Assembly: GCA_046328505.1 (NCBI GenBank)
Contig: JAXLWL010000006.1
Span: 62,001-126,000 of the forward strand
DNA length: 64,000 nucleotides
Origin: JBDHWG01 sp046328505
GTDB taxonomy: Bacteria > Chloroflexota > Anaerolineae > Epilineales > JAHCIE01
Direction: 5' to 3'
Below, piece after piece: positions 26,665-35,159 of the stretch (the stretch's first letter is position 1; every line of letters starts with the position of its first letter). The translations under genes were made by a program, and so were the position numbers. The notes beneath the pieces were generated by a model. The model did not search any database. It saw only the letters and a list, made by a program, of their open reading frames with translations, and was not told the origin of the DNA.

Positions 26665-28584
26665 CTAGAACGGGTGCACGCCCTTCGTCCCGTGCCCCTG
26701 GAGCGTCACCGAACGCGGACCGCCCGCGGCGTTGCTCTGGACCACGAGCGTCGCCGAGGCATCCCCGATTCCCTTGGGCGCGAAGTCCACAGTCTCGTTC
26801 AATGAGCCGCCCGGTGGAATGGTCATCGCCGCCCGGCCCGGCCAGCGGAACGCACTCCCGGCCGGCGACGCCGCGATCGTGATCACCAGGTCGACCGGCC
26901 CGACGTTTGCGATATGGACGCTGCGGTCGGCGACGTCGCCGACTGCTACGTTGCCAAATGAGACGTGGTTCGGCGTCACCTGGATCAGAGCCTCCTTCGT
27001 CCAGGCCGAGCCATTGGACCAGCGAATCATGTTCGGCAGCGTGAGCTTGCCCGTATAGGTCGCGTCGTCGGGGAACGTCACCTGGATGGTCGAGCTATCC
27101 AGGATGGAGCCGTGGGCCGTCGGGCGATTGTAGGCCGACATGTCCACCGTGATCGAGGTGTAGGCCGTGGAAATGACGGGGCCGGGCGCGCCGCCCGCCG
27201 TCCATACGCCGTTCAGATCAATCACCGTGCTGATGGTGACCCTGTCGTATAGCTTGCGGAGAAAGACGGACTGGTCGGACGCCAACATCTGCAGCCGGCC
27301 CGCGTCCACGACGCAGCTCAACGCCTGCGGAGCGTTGCCGCCGACCTGGAAGTCCGTCCCCAGCGGAATAGACGCCAACGTGCCGCTGATGTGGCGGTGG
27401 TCGGCCGCGAGTGTTCCCTGGAAGACCGCCGCGCGCGAGTCGTTTAGCGCCGGACTGGCCGCAAGCCACCAGATGTCCGAGCCGGATTGGCGCACGTAGA
27501 CCGTGAGGCCGCTGGTGTCCGCCCACACGCCGCTGAGGTCATCGCGGCCCGTCGCGTTGATGATGTCGACGGCGAGGACGGGGTGGATTTCCTGGTTCTG
27601 GTACGACGCGTCGTCCTCGTTGCAGTCGTGCTCAATCCCATGCCCGCAGTCCAGCGCCAGGACGCCGGTCACCCGCACCGCCGTTGCCTCGCCAATCGGC
27701 AGACCGCGGATCGCCTGAACCAGACTCGAGCTGCCGTCGCGCGGCGCCAGGCCCAGGTCCCCGGCGATCGGCGTGCCGTTGACGAGCACACCGTTCCCGC
27801 CGCCCTCCTGCCACCCCGGCAGCAGCGGCGGATCGTTGAAGTGGTCGTCGTCGCCGCATTCCGCCGTCCGCCCATACATGATGGACTCGCAGTGCAGCCG
27901 CCCCAGGCCGTGGTCCAGCTTCGCTCGGAAGTTATCCCCCGTCACCCCGTGGCTCGTTTCCCACCCGTCGCTCCAGAAGTCCGCCGGCAGCGAGGCCTCA
28001 TCCACCTGCAGGTCGAAGTTGAGATCGCCGTCCGGCGGGCTGTCGTTATTGTCCAGGCAGATGAAGTCCTTGTAGGTCCGCCCGCTCGCCTGCCGGTAGT
28101 TGATGTGGGGCGCTTCCTTGTCGGCGAGAACCTGCCCGAAGATGACTGCCGTCAGGAACTTGGCCGGCTTGAGGTTGTCCAGCAGCGAGTGGTCGCGCCA
28201 TGCGTTCTGGTTCTTCATCACCTGGTCGAACACGTGGAAGATTTCGGGCGCCGGGGGCCTGGCCGCGGACGCGAACGTCCAGGATGAGCCGCCGAAGCCG
28301 CCGGTAACAGCGGTCCTGGATAGCCCGGTGACGTTGCCCGCGGCATCCGTGTGCACCGCGAGGGTCAGCGTGCCAGCGTTGTGGGTCAATCCCCTGGGGA
28401 CATCCGCCCACCGCCCGGTGATTTGATTGTTGCTCACACTTCCGGAGAAAACGTTGCAGAACCACAGGCCGTTGTAGATCTGGCCGTCGCCGCTCAGACC
28501 CGCCCACCGGATGCTGTTTTGAAAGTGGCTGATGTAGTACGTCCCGCCGTCATCGCAGTTCCAGACACCGCTTAGATTGCTCAT
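26665..28584 (-). CDS. Multi-module protein with three LxGVW beta modules and a C-terminal choice-of-anchor-D/ASH domain
   Basis: A 639-residue protein, not recognised as a whole and without a signal peptide. It begins MSNLSGVWNCDDGGTYYISH. A module with a run of Trp/Gly-rich strands spans residues about 3-75 and recurs, by its opening, at DLSGVWADTSGLTVYVRQSG (about 350) and DLNGVWTAGG (about 455). Between the first and second lies a segment of about 250 residues (HVFDQVMKNQNAW to NATGR) with a DNND, several Cys and many Asp. The C-terminal 90 residues (VTPNHVSFGNVAVGDVADRS) form an Ig-like ASH/choice-of-anchor-D domain. GGGAGG precedes ATG 28584. The modules look like small lipocalin/avidin-like barrels, by pattern only. 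Confidence 0.6.
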   Translation of the reverse strand: MSNLSGVWNCDDGGTYYISHFQNSIRWAGLSGDGQIYNGLWFCNVFSGSVSNNQITGRWADVPRGLTHNAGTLTLAVHTDAAGNVTGLSRTAVTGGFGGSSWTFASAARPPAPEIFHVFDQVMKNQNAWRDHSLLDNLKPAKFLTAVIFGQVLADKEAPHINYRQASGRTYKDFICLDNNDSPPDGDLNFDLQVDEASLPADFWSDGWETSHGVTGDNFRAKLDHGLGRLHCESIMYGRTAECGDDDHFNDPPLLPGWQEGGGNGVLVNGTPIAGDLGLAPRDGSSSLVQAIRGLPIGEATAVRVTGVLALDCGHGIEHDCNEDDASYQNQEIHPVLAVDIINATGRDDLSGVWADTSGLTVYVRQSGSDIWWLAASPALNDSRAAVFQGTLAADHRHISGTLASIPLGTDFQVGGNAPQALSCVVDAGRLQMLASDQSVFLRKLYDRVTISTVIDLNGVWTAGGAPGPVISTAYTSITVDMSAYNRPTAHGSILDSSTIQVTFPDDATYTGKLTLPNMIRWSNGSAWTKEALIQVTPNHVSFGNVAVGDVADRSVHIANVGPVDLVITIAASPAGSAFRWPGRAAMTIPPGGSLNETVDFAPKGIGDASATLVVQSNAAGGPRSVTLQGHGTKGVHPF

Positions 28585-28610
28585 GACAGCCTCCCGCACT
28601 CTCAATTGTG

Positions 28611-28628
28611 AGACGCCTCTTGGCGTCT
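28611..28628 (-). terminator. Short hairpin downstream of the propeller protein gene
   Basis: AGACGCC (28611-28617) and GGCGTCT (28622-28628) pair perfectly around TCTT. It is 103 bases past the stop of the gene at 28731 and just ahead of the next gene on the same strand. No T-run; modest support. Confidence 0.4.
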
Positions 28629-28730
28629 TCGCCCGAAGGACTCCAGCGGCGATAGGGGAAGGAGAGTATAGGCACAGGGAAAGAGGTTGTCAAACGATGA
28701 GTTTGGGAAGAGCGGCGATGAGCGGTGCGG

Positions 28731-31388
28731 TCACTCTTTGGCCGGCATGGCGTTGACGAGTGTCCACGTATCGTTGAGCGAGCCTGATGGAGTATCGCCA
28801 GATACGATCACCAGGCGGTTGGCCGCCCCGCGATAGACGGCGCTGGCTGCCACGCGGGCCGATGGGGCCGACCCTGACGGCGCTGACTGCGTCCATGTCG
28901 GCGTGCCGCCCAAGCCATTGGCGTAGCTGAGCGCCCACGTATCGTTGCGCAGGCCGTCGGCGCCGCCGCCACCGAAGATAAGCATCTGGCCTGTGGTTTC
29001 ATCGTATACCGCCGAGTGACCGTTGCGGGCCGTCGGCGCGTCGCCCGCGGGAGCAAGGCGACTCCAGGTTGGCGTGCCTCCCAGGCCATTCGCATTGGCG
29101 AGCACCCAGACATCGTTGAGCGCGCCGGTAGATGTAGCGCCGCCGAAAACGATCATGCGGTTGTTGGCCGCGTCGTACACCGCGCTTTGGCTGACGCGCG
29201 CGGGCGGCCGGTCACCGGCGGGCGCGAGCTGTATCCATTCCGGCGTACCACCCAGCCCGTTGGCGTTCGTCAGAATCCACGTATCATCGTACCGTTGGCC
29301 GCAGCAGTTATCGCCGCCGAATACGATCAGGCGGTTGCTCTTGGGATCGTACACCGCGCTGTGTCCATCCCGGGGTGGCGGTGGGCCGCCGGTCGGGTGA
29401 AGCTCTACCCAGGTCGCGTTGCCGCCAAGGCCGTTCGCATTCGTCAGCACGTACACGTTGTTGTCCATCGGCGTGCAGCCGCCCAGACAGCCCCCGTAGG
29501 TGATCAGGCGGTTGTTGACGGCGTCGTACGCGCCAGCGTGGCTCCGGCGCGGTGGCGGCGTGTTGGCCGTCGCCAGCTCGATCCAGCGCGGCGTTCCTGT
29601 CGTGCCGTCGGCGTCCGCCAGCACCCAGGTGTCGTTGAGCAGCGGGCCTCCCTGCTTCATTCCACCGAAGAACACCAACCGATTGGTGGCCGGGTCATAG
29701 CCCGCCGGCCGGCTGGCCGAGTCTCCCCGCGGCGTAGGTGGACCGCCCGTCGTCCTTACGGGCCGCCACGCGGCGAAAGCGGGCGCGGTGTCTTCAATGA
29801 CCTTGATACTATGCCCGCTGTCGGTCGTGACGTAGATGCGGCCGGCGCCCGGCAAAAAGGCGGCGAGACTGGCCGACTCGCCCAAAGGCACACTCGCCAC
29901 TACCAGGTTAGACGCGCCGTCTATGACCGAGACCGTCTTCCGGTCACCGTTGGCGACATAGACGCGATTCGTGTCTGGATTGACGGCGACGCCTAACGGC
30001 CCCGCCTCGACGGGAATAGTCGCAAGGACCTGATGACTCGCGCCGTCCACGACCGAAACGGTGCTGTCTCCGCTGTTCGTGACGTAGACGTTGTTGGTCA
30101 CTGGATTGAACGCGATCCGGGAGGCGCCCTTGCCGACCGGCACTGAGGCAATCACCTTGTTGGTCTCACCGTCTATCACGCTGAGCCTGCTGCTCTCAGG
30201 ATGCGTCACGTAGACGCGGTTGGTGGCTGGGTTGACACCGATACCATTGGAATCACAGGCAATCGCGCGGCAGTCCGGCGTTGAGCGCGCGCCAAAGGCG
30301 ATCGCATCCAGGAAGGTGTTCGTCGTGGTGTCGAACACGGCAACGTCGTTGTTGTTGGCGCGAATGATGTACAGCCGCTGAGTGACAGGATTGACCGCCA
30401 CGTCGCCGATCGTTTGAACCAGGTCGGGCACCTTTAGGTCGGCGATGACGCTGTTATTCGCCCCGTCTATGATGCGCACGCTACCGGCAAACTGCTGCGC
30501 CACATAGATGCGGTTCGCAGCTGGATCCACCGCGATCCCCTTGTGATAGCCTTGCGTGGGTATCTTGCTCAGCACAGCGTTGTTCGTAGCGTCGATTACG
30601 GCAACGCCGGGCATGTCCTCCAGGCTGACGTAGACTCGCCTCGTCACCGGGTTGGCGGCAATGGCGGAGGTTCTATCCTGGCCGAAAGAGATTGTGGAGA
30701 CTGCTGTCCGCGAGGCTCCGCGCTGCCGAATGGCGAGCCAGCCCACGCCGAGCAGCAGTATCACCAGCGCGACGATCGCCCAAAGCGCAATCGCTCGGGC
30801 GGGCCTTCGTCGGTCGGCGTCTTTCTGCAGCGAGACGGAGGTTGTTTCGCCGGCGCCGGTGCGGTCATTCGCCTCGCGACTGGCAGAGATGTCCGGTCCG
30901 TCGAGCGGGGCTGTCTCAGAAGGGAGCGTGGAATAGTGAGCAGTTTGGCCGTTGTGTGAGGCGCGTTCTTCCTCTTCGCGAAGGACGGCGGCGAGTACGT
31001 CGAGCGCCTCGGCCTGCGTGTGATGGTAGGTGCTTAGGGCGATGCTCAGTTCCCCGGCTACATACCCCGACGGTTGACCCTCTACGTACTGCTCGTTAAT
31101 GATGATGAACAGCCGCCAGCGGTCGTCCCGATAATCCGGCTGCCCACTGTTCGGGCGCAGGGAATCGATGGCTTTTCGGAGAACGTCTCGCAAGGCGGTG
31201 CCGCGTCCAATAGGCGTATCCGCGTACCCGGCGGCGACTCGGCGCTCCTCGACGATGCATAGGTTGGCCAGCGGATGTTGGCCCAGGGTATCCGTACGTT
31301 TCCAGGCTTGCAGCGCACTGCGTACCGACTTGCGATTGACCACACCGTCCCCCACGTCCTTGTGACCTGAGTCTACCCAATCTCGCAA
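28731..31388 (-). CDS. Membrane-anchored HTH-like domain fused to YVTN and kelch beta-propellers
   Basis: An 885-residue protein. Residues about 17-140 form a compact domain ending YVEGQPSGYVAGELSIALST followed by a Tyr and a helix, which looks like a sigma-region-4-type helix-turn-helix. After a polar linker, residues 199-220 are a single membrane helix preceded by RRR, so the N-terminus should be cytoplasmic. Outside, seven YVTN-type blades (NPVTNNVYVTNSGDSTVSV and relatives, about 235-550) form one propeller, and six kelch-type blades (NANGLGGTPTW repeats, about 560-885) a second. This suggests a one-component transmembrane regulator. The start is TTG 31388, shared with the paralogue at 32760; GTG 31343 with GGGGGA upstream is an alternative. 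Confidence 0.8.
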   Translation of the reverse strand: MRDWVDSGHKDVGDGVVNRKSVRSALQAWKRTDTLGQHPLANLCIVEERRVAAGYADTPIGRGTALRDVLRKAIDSLRPNSGQPDYRDDRWRLFIIINEQYVEGQPSGYVAGELSIALSTYHHTQAEALDVLAAVLREEEERASHNGQTAHYSTLPSETAPLDGPDISASREANDRTGAGETTSVSLQKDADRRRPARAIALWAIVALVILLLGVGWLAIRQRGASRTAVSTISFGQDRTSAIAANPVTRRVYVSLEDMPGVAVIDATNNAVLSKIPTQGYHKGIAVDPAANRIYVAQQFAGSVRIIDGANNSVIADLKVPDLVQTIGDVAVNPVTQRLYIIRANNNDVAVFDTTTNTFLDAIAFGARSTPDCRAIACDSNGIGVNPATNRVYVTHPESSRLSVIDGETNKVIASVPVGKGASRIAFNPVTNNVYVTNSGDSTVSVVDGASHQVLATIPVEAGPLGVAVNPDTNRVYVANGDRKTVSVIDGASNLVVASVPLGESASLAAFLPGAGRIYVTTDSGHSIKVIEDTAPAFAAWRPVRTTGGPPTPRGDSASRPAGYDPATNRLVFFGGMKQGGPLLNDTWVLADADGTTGTPRWIELATANTPPPRRSHAGAYDAVNNRLITYGGCLGGCTPMDNNVYVLTNANGLGGNATWVELHPTGGPPPPRDGHSAVYDPKSNRLIVFGGDNCCGQRYDDTWILTNANGLGGTPEWIQLAPAGDRPPARVSQSAVYDAANNRMIVFGGATSTGALNDVWVLANANGLGGTPTWSRLAPAGDAPTARNGHSAVYDETTGQMLIFGGGGADGLRNDTWALSYANGLGGTPTWTQSAPSGSAPSARVAASAVYRGAANRLVIVSGDTPSGSLNDTWTLVNAMPAKE
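28899..29640 (-). repeat. Kelch-coding tandem repeats, about 172-bp period
   Basis: Sequences encoding NANGLGGTPxW recur near 28899, 29071, 29243, 29416 and 29590, that is every 172-174 bases, five times. DNA similarity between the middle units is high, so they were copied recently or are kept similar by conversion. Confidence 0.75.
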
Positions 31389-31439
31389 TCCGAGTCAATC
31401 ACGGACAAGTGCCAGGCCGTTTTTCTCTCGCAGCCGATC

Positions 31440-31465
31440 GGCAATATTTCGGCAGAATATTGGCA
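31440..31465. promoter_or_regulatory. Triple GGCA direct repeat with 11-bp period (copy 1)
   Basis: GGCA starts at 31440, 31451 and 31462, each followed by an AT-rich stretch. The spacing is one helical turn, so all three face the same side of the DNA. It lies between the divergent starts of the HTH-propeller gene (31388) and the lipoprotein gene (31550), upstream of GGCATACT at 31485. The same array is preserved at 32813-32838. Confidence 0.6.
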
Positions 31466-31549
31466 GTTGCCTGCCGTGTCCTGTGGCATACTGGGCTTAT
31501 CGTGCTGCTTCATCCAGGTTTCGACTCCGCCACGAAAAGGAGCGCCGAA

Positions 31550-32167
31550 ATGAGCTTGCGACTCCCGCTATGCATCGTCCTCGGTTTGCTAGTAGTTTCG
31601 GCTCTGGTTATGGCTGGCTGTGGGGGTCAGCCCTCCGCCCCTGTCGCAAGCTCGGCGGCGGCGACAGCTATTCCCGCACCACCCACAGCGACCATCGCCG
31701 CGCCGTGGGTGACTGTCCCGCCCACGGCCACCCCCGTGCCGCCGACAGCGACACCTGTTTCATCCACCCTTACTCCGACTCCCCTACCGCTGACACCTAC
31801 GCCCACACCAGCGCGAACGCAATCGACTGCTTCCGGTAGCCGCGTTGTGGGGACAATAAACGGTGGCGCAAATATAGCGCTTGCGCTCTTCGCTCAGCAG
31901 CCAGATGGTCGCTTTGTCATCAGCATGCAGGATGATACGCCTCAGACACGTACTGATGAAAGTGGTCGCTTTGAGTTCGCTGGGATTCCGCCAGGATCTT
32001 ACATCCTTTTGAGTCCTAGAAACGGATCGTTTGGATTCTTCACCGAGCCCTCTGACCAGAGCCTAGTCGCCAGTCGGCTTGATTTCCCGCGGCTATGGGT
32101 TTTCAAGGTGTCACAGGGAAAAGATGTCGATATAGGGAGAGTGTCGCCAACGTGGAAAGGCTCGTGA
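31550..32167 (+). CDS. Lipoprotein with Thr-Pro stalk and carboxypeptidase-regulatory-like domain
   Basis: A 205-residue predicted lipoprotein. The signal peptide ends with lipobox VMAGC (LVVSALVMAGCGG), so the mature protein would be lipidated at the Cys. A stalk of Thr-Pro-Ala repeats (about residues 35-90) projects a C-terminal domain that begins GSRVVGTINGGANIALALF and contains TRTDESGRFEFAGIPPGSYI, the pattern of a carboxypeptidase-regulatory/CNA-B-like beta sandwich. ATG 31550 has AAGGAG eight bases upstream. It is divergent from the HTH-propeller gene and lies between the two copies of the duplicated block. Confidence 0.8.
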   Translation: MSLRLPLCIVLGLLVVSALVMAGCGGQPSAPVASSAAATAIPAPPTATIAAPWVTVPPTATPVPPTATPVSSTLTPTPLPLTPTPTPARTQSTASGSRVVGTINGGANIALALFAQQPDGRFVISMQDDTPQTRTDESGRFEFAGIPPGSYILLSPRNGSFGFFTEPSDQSLVASRLDFPRLWVFKVSQGKDVDIGRVSPTWKGS

Positions 32168-32200
32168 GGCGGCTTACTCCAGCGGGCAGGACGCGGCCAA

Positions 32201-32231
32201 GAGTCTCAGGGTTTTCAGAACCCTGAGACTC
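32201..32231 (+). terminator. Perfect hairpin after the lipoprotein gene
   Basis: GAGTCTCAGGGTT (32201-32213) and AACCCTGAGACTC (32219-32231) pair perfectly around TTCAG. It lies between the convergent lipoprotein gene and the 155-residue HTH-domain gene and could end both. The perfect symmetry also fits a dispersed palindromic repeat. Confidence 0.65.
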
Positions 32232-32292
32232 TCCCACGTGCGAGGGAATGGGCGTCATCCGCCTGCAGGCGCACCGATGTGACCACCCACCC

Positions 32293-32760
32293 TCAACCTT
32301 CAACCGGGGCATCAGCGACGGCCTCCACCAGCGTCATCACCTGGCCCTCGCGCAGGACGGCGGCGAGGGCGTCGAGCGCCTCGGCCTGCGTGTGGTGGTA
32401 GGTGCTTAGGGCGATACTCAGCTCTTCGGCCACATACCCAGACGGTTGACCCTCTACGTACTGCTCGGTGATGATGATGAACGACCGCCAGCGGTCGTCT
32501 CGATAATCCGTCTGCCCGCTGCCCGGACGCAGGGAATCGATGGCTTTTCGGAGAACGTCTCGCAACGCGGTGCCGCGTCCGATCGACGTATCCGCGTACC
32601 CGGCGGAGACGCGGCGCTCCTCGACGATGCATAGACCGGCCAGCGGATGCTGGGCCAGGGTATCCGTGCGTTTCCAAAATTGCAGTGCAGAGCGTACCGA
32701 CTTGCGATTGACCACACCGTCCCCCACGTCATTGTGCCCTGAGTCTACCCAATCACGCAA
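32293..32760 (-). CDS. Stand-alone HTH-like domain protein, paralogue of the propeller sensor N-terminus
   Basis: A 155-residue protein nearly identical over its first 140 residues to the N-terminal domain of the 885-residue protein. Both share RDWVDSGH, VNRKSVRSALQ, GRGTALRDVLRKAIDSLRP and YVEGQPSGYVAEELSIALST. Here the protein ends soon after the putative HTH (LREGQVMTLVEAVADAPVEG), without membrane helix or propellers. It may be a soluble version of the regulator, or a truncated copy left by duplication. The start is TTG 32760, as in the paralogue. It is divergent from the 670-residue exported protein. Confidence 0.75.
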   Translation of the reverse strand: MRDWVDSGHNDVGDGVVNRKSVRSALQFWKRTDTLAQHPLAGLCIVEERRVSAGYADTSIGRGTALRDVLRKAIDSLRPGSGQTDYRDDRWRSFIIITEQYVEGQPSGYVAEELSIALSTYHHTQAEALDALAAVLREGQVMTLVEAVADAPVEG

Positions 32761-32812
32761 TCCGAGTCAATGATGGAGCAAGTGGCAGACCGTTTTTCTC
32801 TCGTAGCCAATC

Positions 32813-32838
32813 GGCAATATATCGGCAGAATTTTGGCA
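32813..32838. promoter_or_regulatory. Triple GGCA direct repeat with 11-bp period (copy 2)
   Basis: GGCA starts at 32813, 32824 and 32835, exactly as in the first copy, again followed downstream by GTGGCATACTG (from 32856). The spacer bases differ between copies while GGCA and the period are kept. Confidence 0.6.
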
Positions 32839-32914
32839 GTTGCTCGCAGCGCCCCGTGGCATACTGAGGATACTGTGGCAAGCCACACTGATCACACCCA
32901 GAAAGGAATGCCCA

Positions 32915-34927
32915 ATGCCGCGCACTTTCCTTGCCGCAATTCTCACAATACTACTCCTCATTATCGGCGCCCTGGCGCTCGTGCAATCTGAGGTCGCCGC
33001 CCAGGGACCGCCGGCGGGCGTTGATATCACGCAGTCTCTGGAAGGTCCGCCCCCAGGTGCGTCTGTGTTGGACGGTTACACGCGCACGACCAAGCACCCC
33101 GGCGCGACGGATCTCGGCCTGGTCCAGCCAAAGGCGCAGGATGGCCCCGCGGCCGGGGCCATCACCGGCCGCCTGGTCGCCAATGGTGTGCCGGTGCCGA
33201 ACGCATCGGTTGTCCTGCGGCTGTGGAATGGTTCAAGCGAATCGACGGTTTCGAACGCGACGACTGACGGGAGCGGAACCTACACCTTCACCAATCCTGG
33301 CGCGCTGGCCTCCGGCTCAACATACTATGTGAAGTATGGGCCGAACCAAGACAACCCCGCGTATGTGTTCATCTGGTTCGGGCCGGACATCACGAGCTAC
33401 AGCTCGGGGCAGACGCTGAACGGGGGGGACCTCAATATTGCCGCCGTGCCCCTGCTTCTTCCGCCCGACTATGCGACAGAGACCGTGCCGACGAAGTTCA
33501 CCTGGACGATGCGATCGACGGCAACCGACTGGTATCGGCTGGGTCTGTTCGCGGCGGACACGGGCAGCGGATGGCTGGTGCCGACAGTGTACCATAACGA
33601 CTCATACACCCTGCAGTCGGTGGCACCGCTGACCGGGTTCCAGTTCGGCAAGCTTTATATCTGGACGCTGCGCATCTACGACGGAACAGATACATCGAGC
33701 TTCGGCGAGACCTTCGACGAGCACCACATCACCTTCACTCAGGCTCCCGTAAGCACTTCGACGTTGACGGCAATACCTGCGACCACTACACGCACGCCGA
33801 CGGCAATACCCGCGACCGCTACGCTCACGCCAACACCGAGCGCGACTTCCACCACGACGGCGACCACGCCGCCAGGGGATACAGCCACGCCAACGGCTAC
33901 GCCAACGGGTGGAGGAACACCCGGTGTGACGGCGACGCGCACAGCGACGCCTTCGCTGACGCCGACGCCCAAGCCGCGCCCGTGCTCCCAGCCGTACTGC
34001 CTGATCTTTCCTATCGTCATGAAGCGAGGATTTGAGTCGCAGGCGCCGGGCGTGCTGTCGCTCGCGTACTCGCTGCCAGTGCGGGACACGATTCGCCTCA
34101 TGTGGAGTGCGTCGGATCACGCCAAGGCCTATCGCTTGTGGCTGATGAATGCGGCAGATGGCCCGCAGGTGATCTACGCCGGGCCTGATCTTGAGTACAC
34201 CCTGTCGGGCCAGCCAGTGGGTACCTATGTGTTCTCGGTGGACGCTCTCGGCGTGTGGGGTGTGACAGCCAGCAACTCCGTCACGATCGTCGTCAAGCCG
34301 CCGCCGACCCCAACCGCTACACCGACCATGACGGCCACACCCAGACCGACGAACACACCCACGCCGCCACCGGACCCTAACACGCTGTACCTGTGTTCAT
34401 CCAGATATCCGGATTACTTCTTGACGCAAGGCGGCTGCTACGGCATGAGGGGGATTAGTCGCCTGATATCGCCGATAGATTTCGATGCCACCTTGCTCAG
34501 GGATATCCGTAGCGGTGACTACAAGTTCGACCTATTCCTGGATGGCTACGGCCCCCAGACGGTGGAAGCGCAGATTATCCACAAACATGGCGGGACTGAG
34601 GATGTGCTTGCGCAGATGACGGTTGACGTGAGTGGGCCGCAGACAGGCAATCCATCGGAGAGTTGCCTTGATTTCAATCGTACTCCGACGCATGTCATCC
34701 GGACAGTTCGCGGTCCGGATCCTGCTGTTATCCCGAACACCAGTCAACTCATTGTCCGTATACGTTCGCTAAGTGGCTGGGATGCGTGCATCCGCTATGG
34801 GGATGATCCCTTGTTCAAGTCCGTCGTTGTTATTCCCTTTGTGGCTCTTGCTGAAAGGGACGATGCACCCCTGGTTGCGGCGCCTCCCCAAACGGATGCG
34901 GCCGCGAACGAGGGCCTCACTCGATAG
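32915..34927 (+). CDS. Exported multidomain protein with Thr-Pro linkers
   Basis: A 670-residue secreted protein. The signal peptide MPRTFLAAILTILLLIIGAL ends near SEVAAQG. A carboxypeptidase-regulatory-like domain starts at GAITGRLVANGVPVPNASVV, and a beta domain follows to about residue 270. Thr-Pro linkers at about 275-350 and about 460-490 separate a middle fibronectin-III-like domain (IRLMWSASDHAKAYRLWLMN). The conserved Cys/IFPIVMKR segment before it is common in Chloroflexota surface proteins. A C-terminal domain (LYLCSSRYPDYFLTQGGCYG onward) is not recognised. AAAGGA lies eight bases before ATG 32915. It is divergent from the 155-residue HTH protein and probably faces the cell surface. 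Confidence 0.82.
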   Translation: MPRTFLAAILTILLLIIGALALVQSEVAAQGPPAGVDITQSLEGPPPGASVLDGYTRTTKHPGATDLGLVQPKAQDGPAAGAITGRLVANGVPVPNASVVLRLWNGSSESTVSNATTDGSGTYTFTNPGALASGSTYYVKYGPNQDNPAYVFIWFGPDITSYSSGQTLNGGDLNIAAVPLLLPPDYATETVPTKFTWTMRSTATDWYRLGLFAADTGSGWLVPTVYHNDSYTLQSVAPLTGFQFGKLYIWTLRIYDGTDTSSFGETFDEHHITFTQAPVSTSTLTAIPATTTRTPTAIPATATLTPTPSATSTTTATTPPGDTATPTATPTGGGTPGVTATRTATPSLTPTPKPRPCSQPYCLIFPIVMKRGFESQAPGVLSLAYSLPVRDTIRLMWSASDHAKAYRLWLMNAADGPQVIYAGPDLEYTLSGQPVGTYVFSVDALGVWGVTASNSVTIVVKPPPTPTATPTMTATPRPTNTPTPPPDPNTLYLCSSRYPDYFLTQGGCYGMRGISRLISPIDFDATLLRDIRSGDYKFDLFLDGYGPQTVEAQIIHKHGGTEDVLAQMTVDVSGPQTGNPSESCLDFNRTPTHVIRTVRGPDPAVIPNTSQLIVRIRSLSGWDACIRYGDDPLFKSVVVIPFVALAERDDAPLVAAPPQTDAAANEGLTR

Positions 34928-34983
34928 GGGTTCGAAGTACACCTGGTGGTTTGGGGGAATCGTCCGGGGTGTGCTTTCCCGCA

Positions 34984-35018
34984 GAACGCGCTGGGACTAT
35001 GTCGCTCCCAGCGCGTTC
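34984..35018 (+). terminator. Terminator hairpin after the exported protein gene
   Basis: GAACGCGCTGGGA (34984-34996) pairs perfectly with TCCCAGCGCGTTC (35006-35018) around a nine-base loop, and is followed by GCGTTCTATTTCG. A TATAAT at 35082-35087 downstream may serve the next gene. Confidence 0.7.
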
Positions 35019-35159
35019 GCGTTCTATTTCGTCTGGACGATGGTTAGCCTCGCTATTACGCATTCCCCGCTAAAACGGCGGTATAATTGAATTGAGCGCA
35101 TACGCCGCATTCCATAATTTGTGCTGCCGGCCCTGACGCCGGCGAGGGACCGGTTCGAT

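Noticed and set aside
28899..29640. Regularly spaced repeats resembling a CRISPR array
   Set aside because: The 172-bp units encode kelch blades in frame and have no short identical repeats with unique spacers.
32840..32914. Longer N-terminus for the 670-residue exported protein
   Set aside because: The extension reads through the conserved GGCA/GGCATACT promoter block; the signal peptide and AAAGGA support ATG 32915.
34928..35120. tRNA-like GGGGTTCGAA at the end of the exported protein gene
   Set aside because: No cloverleaf can be formed around it; the only stable structure is the 34984-35018 terminator.
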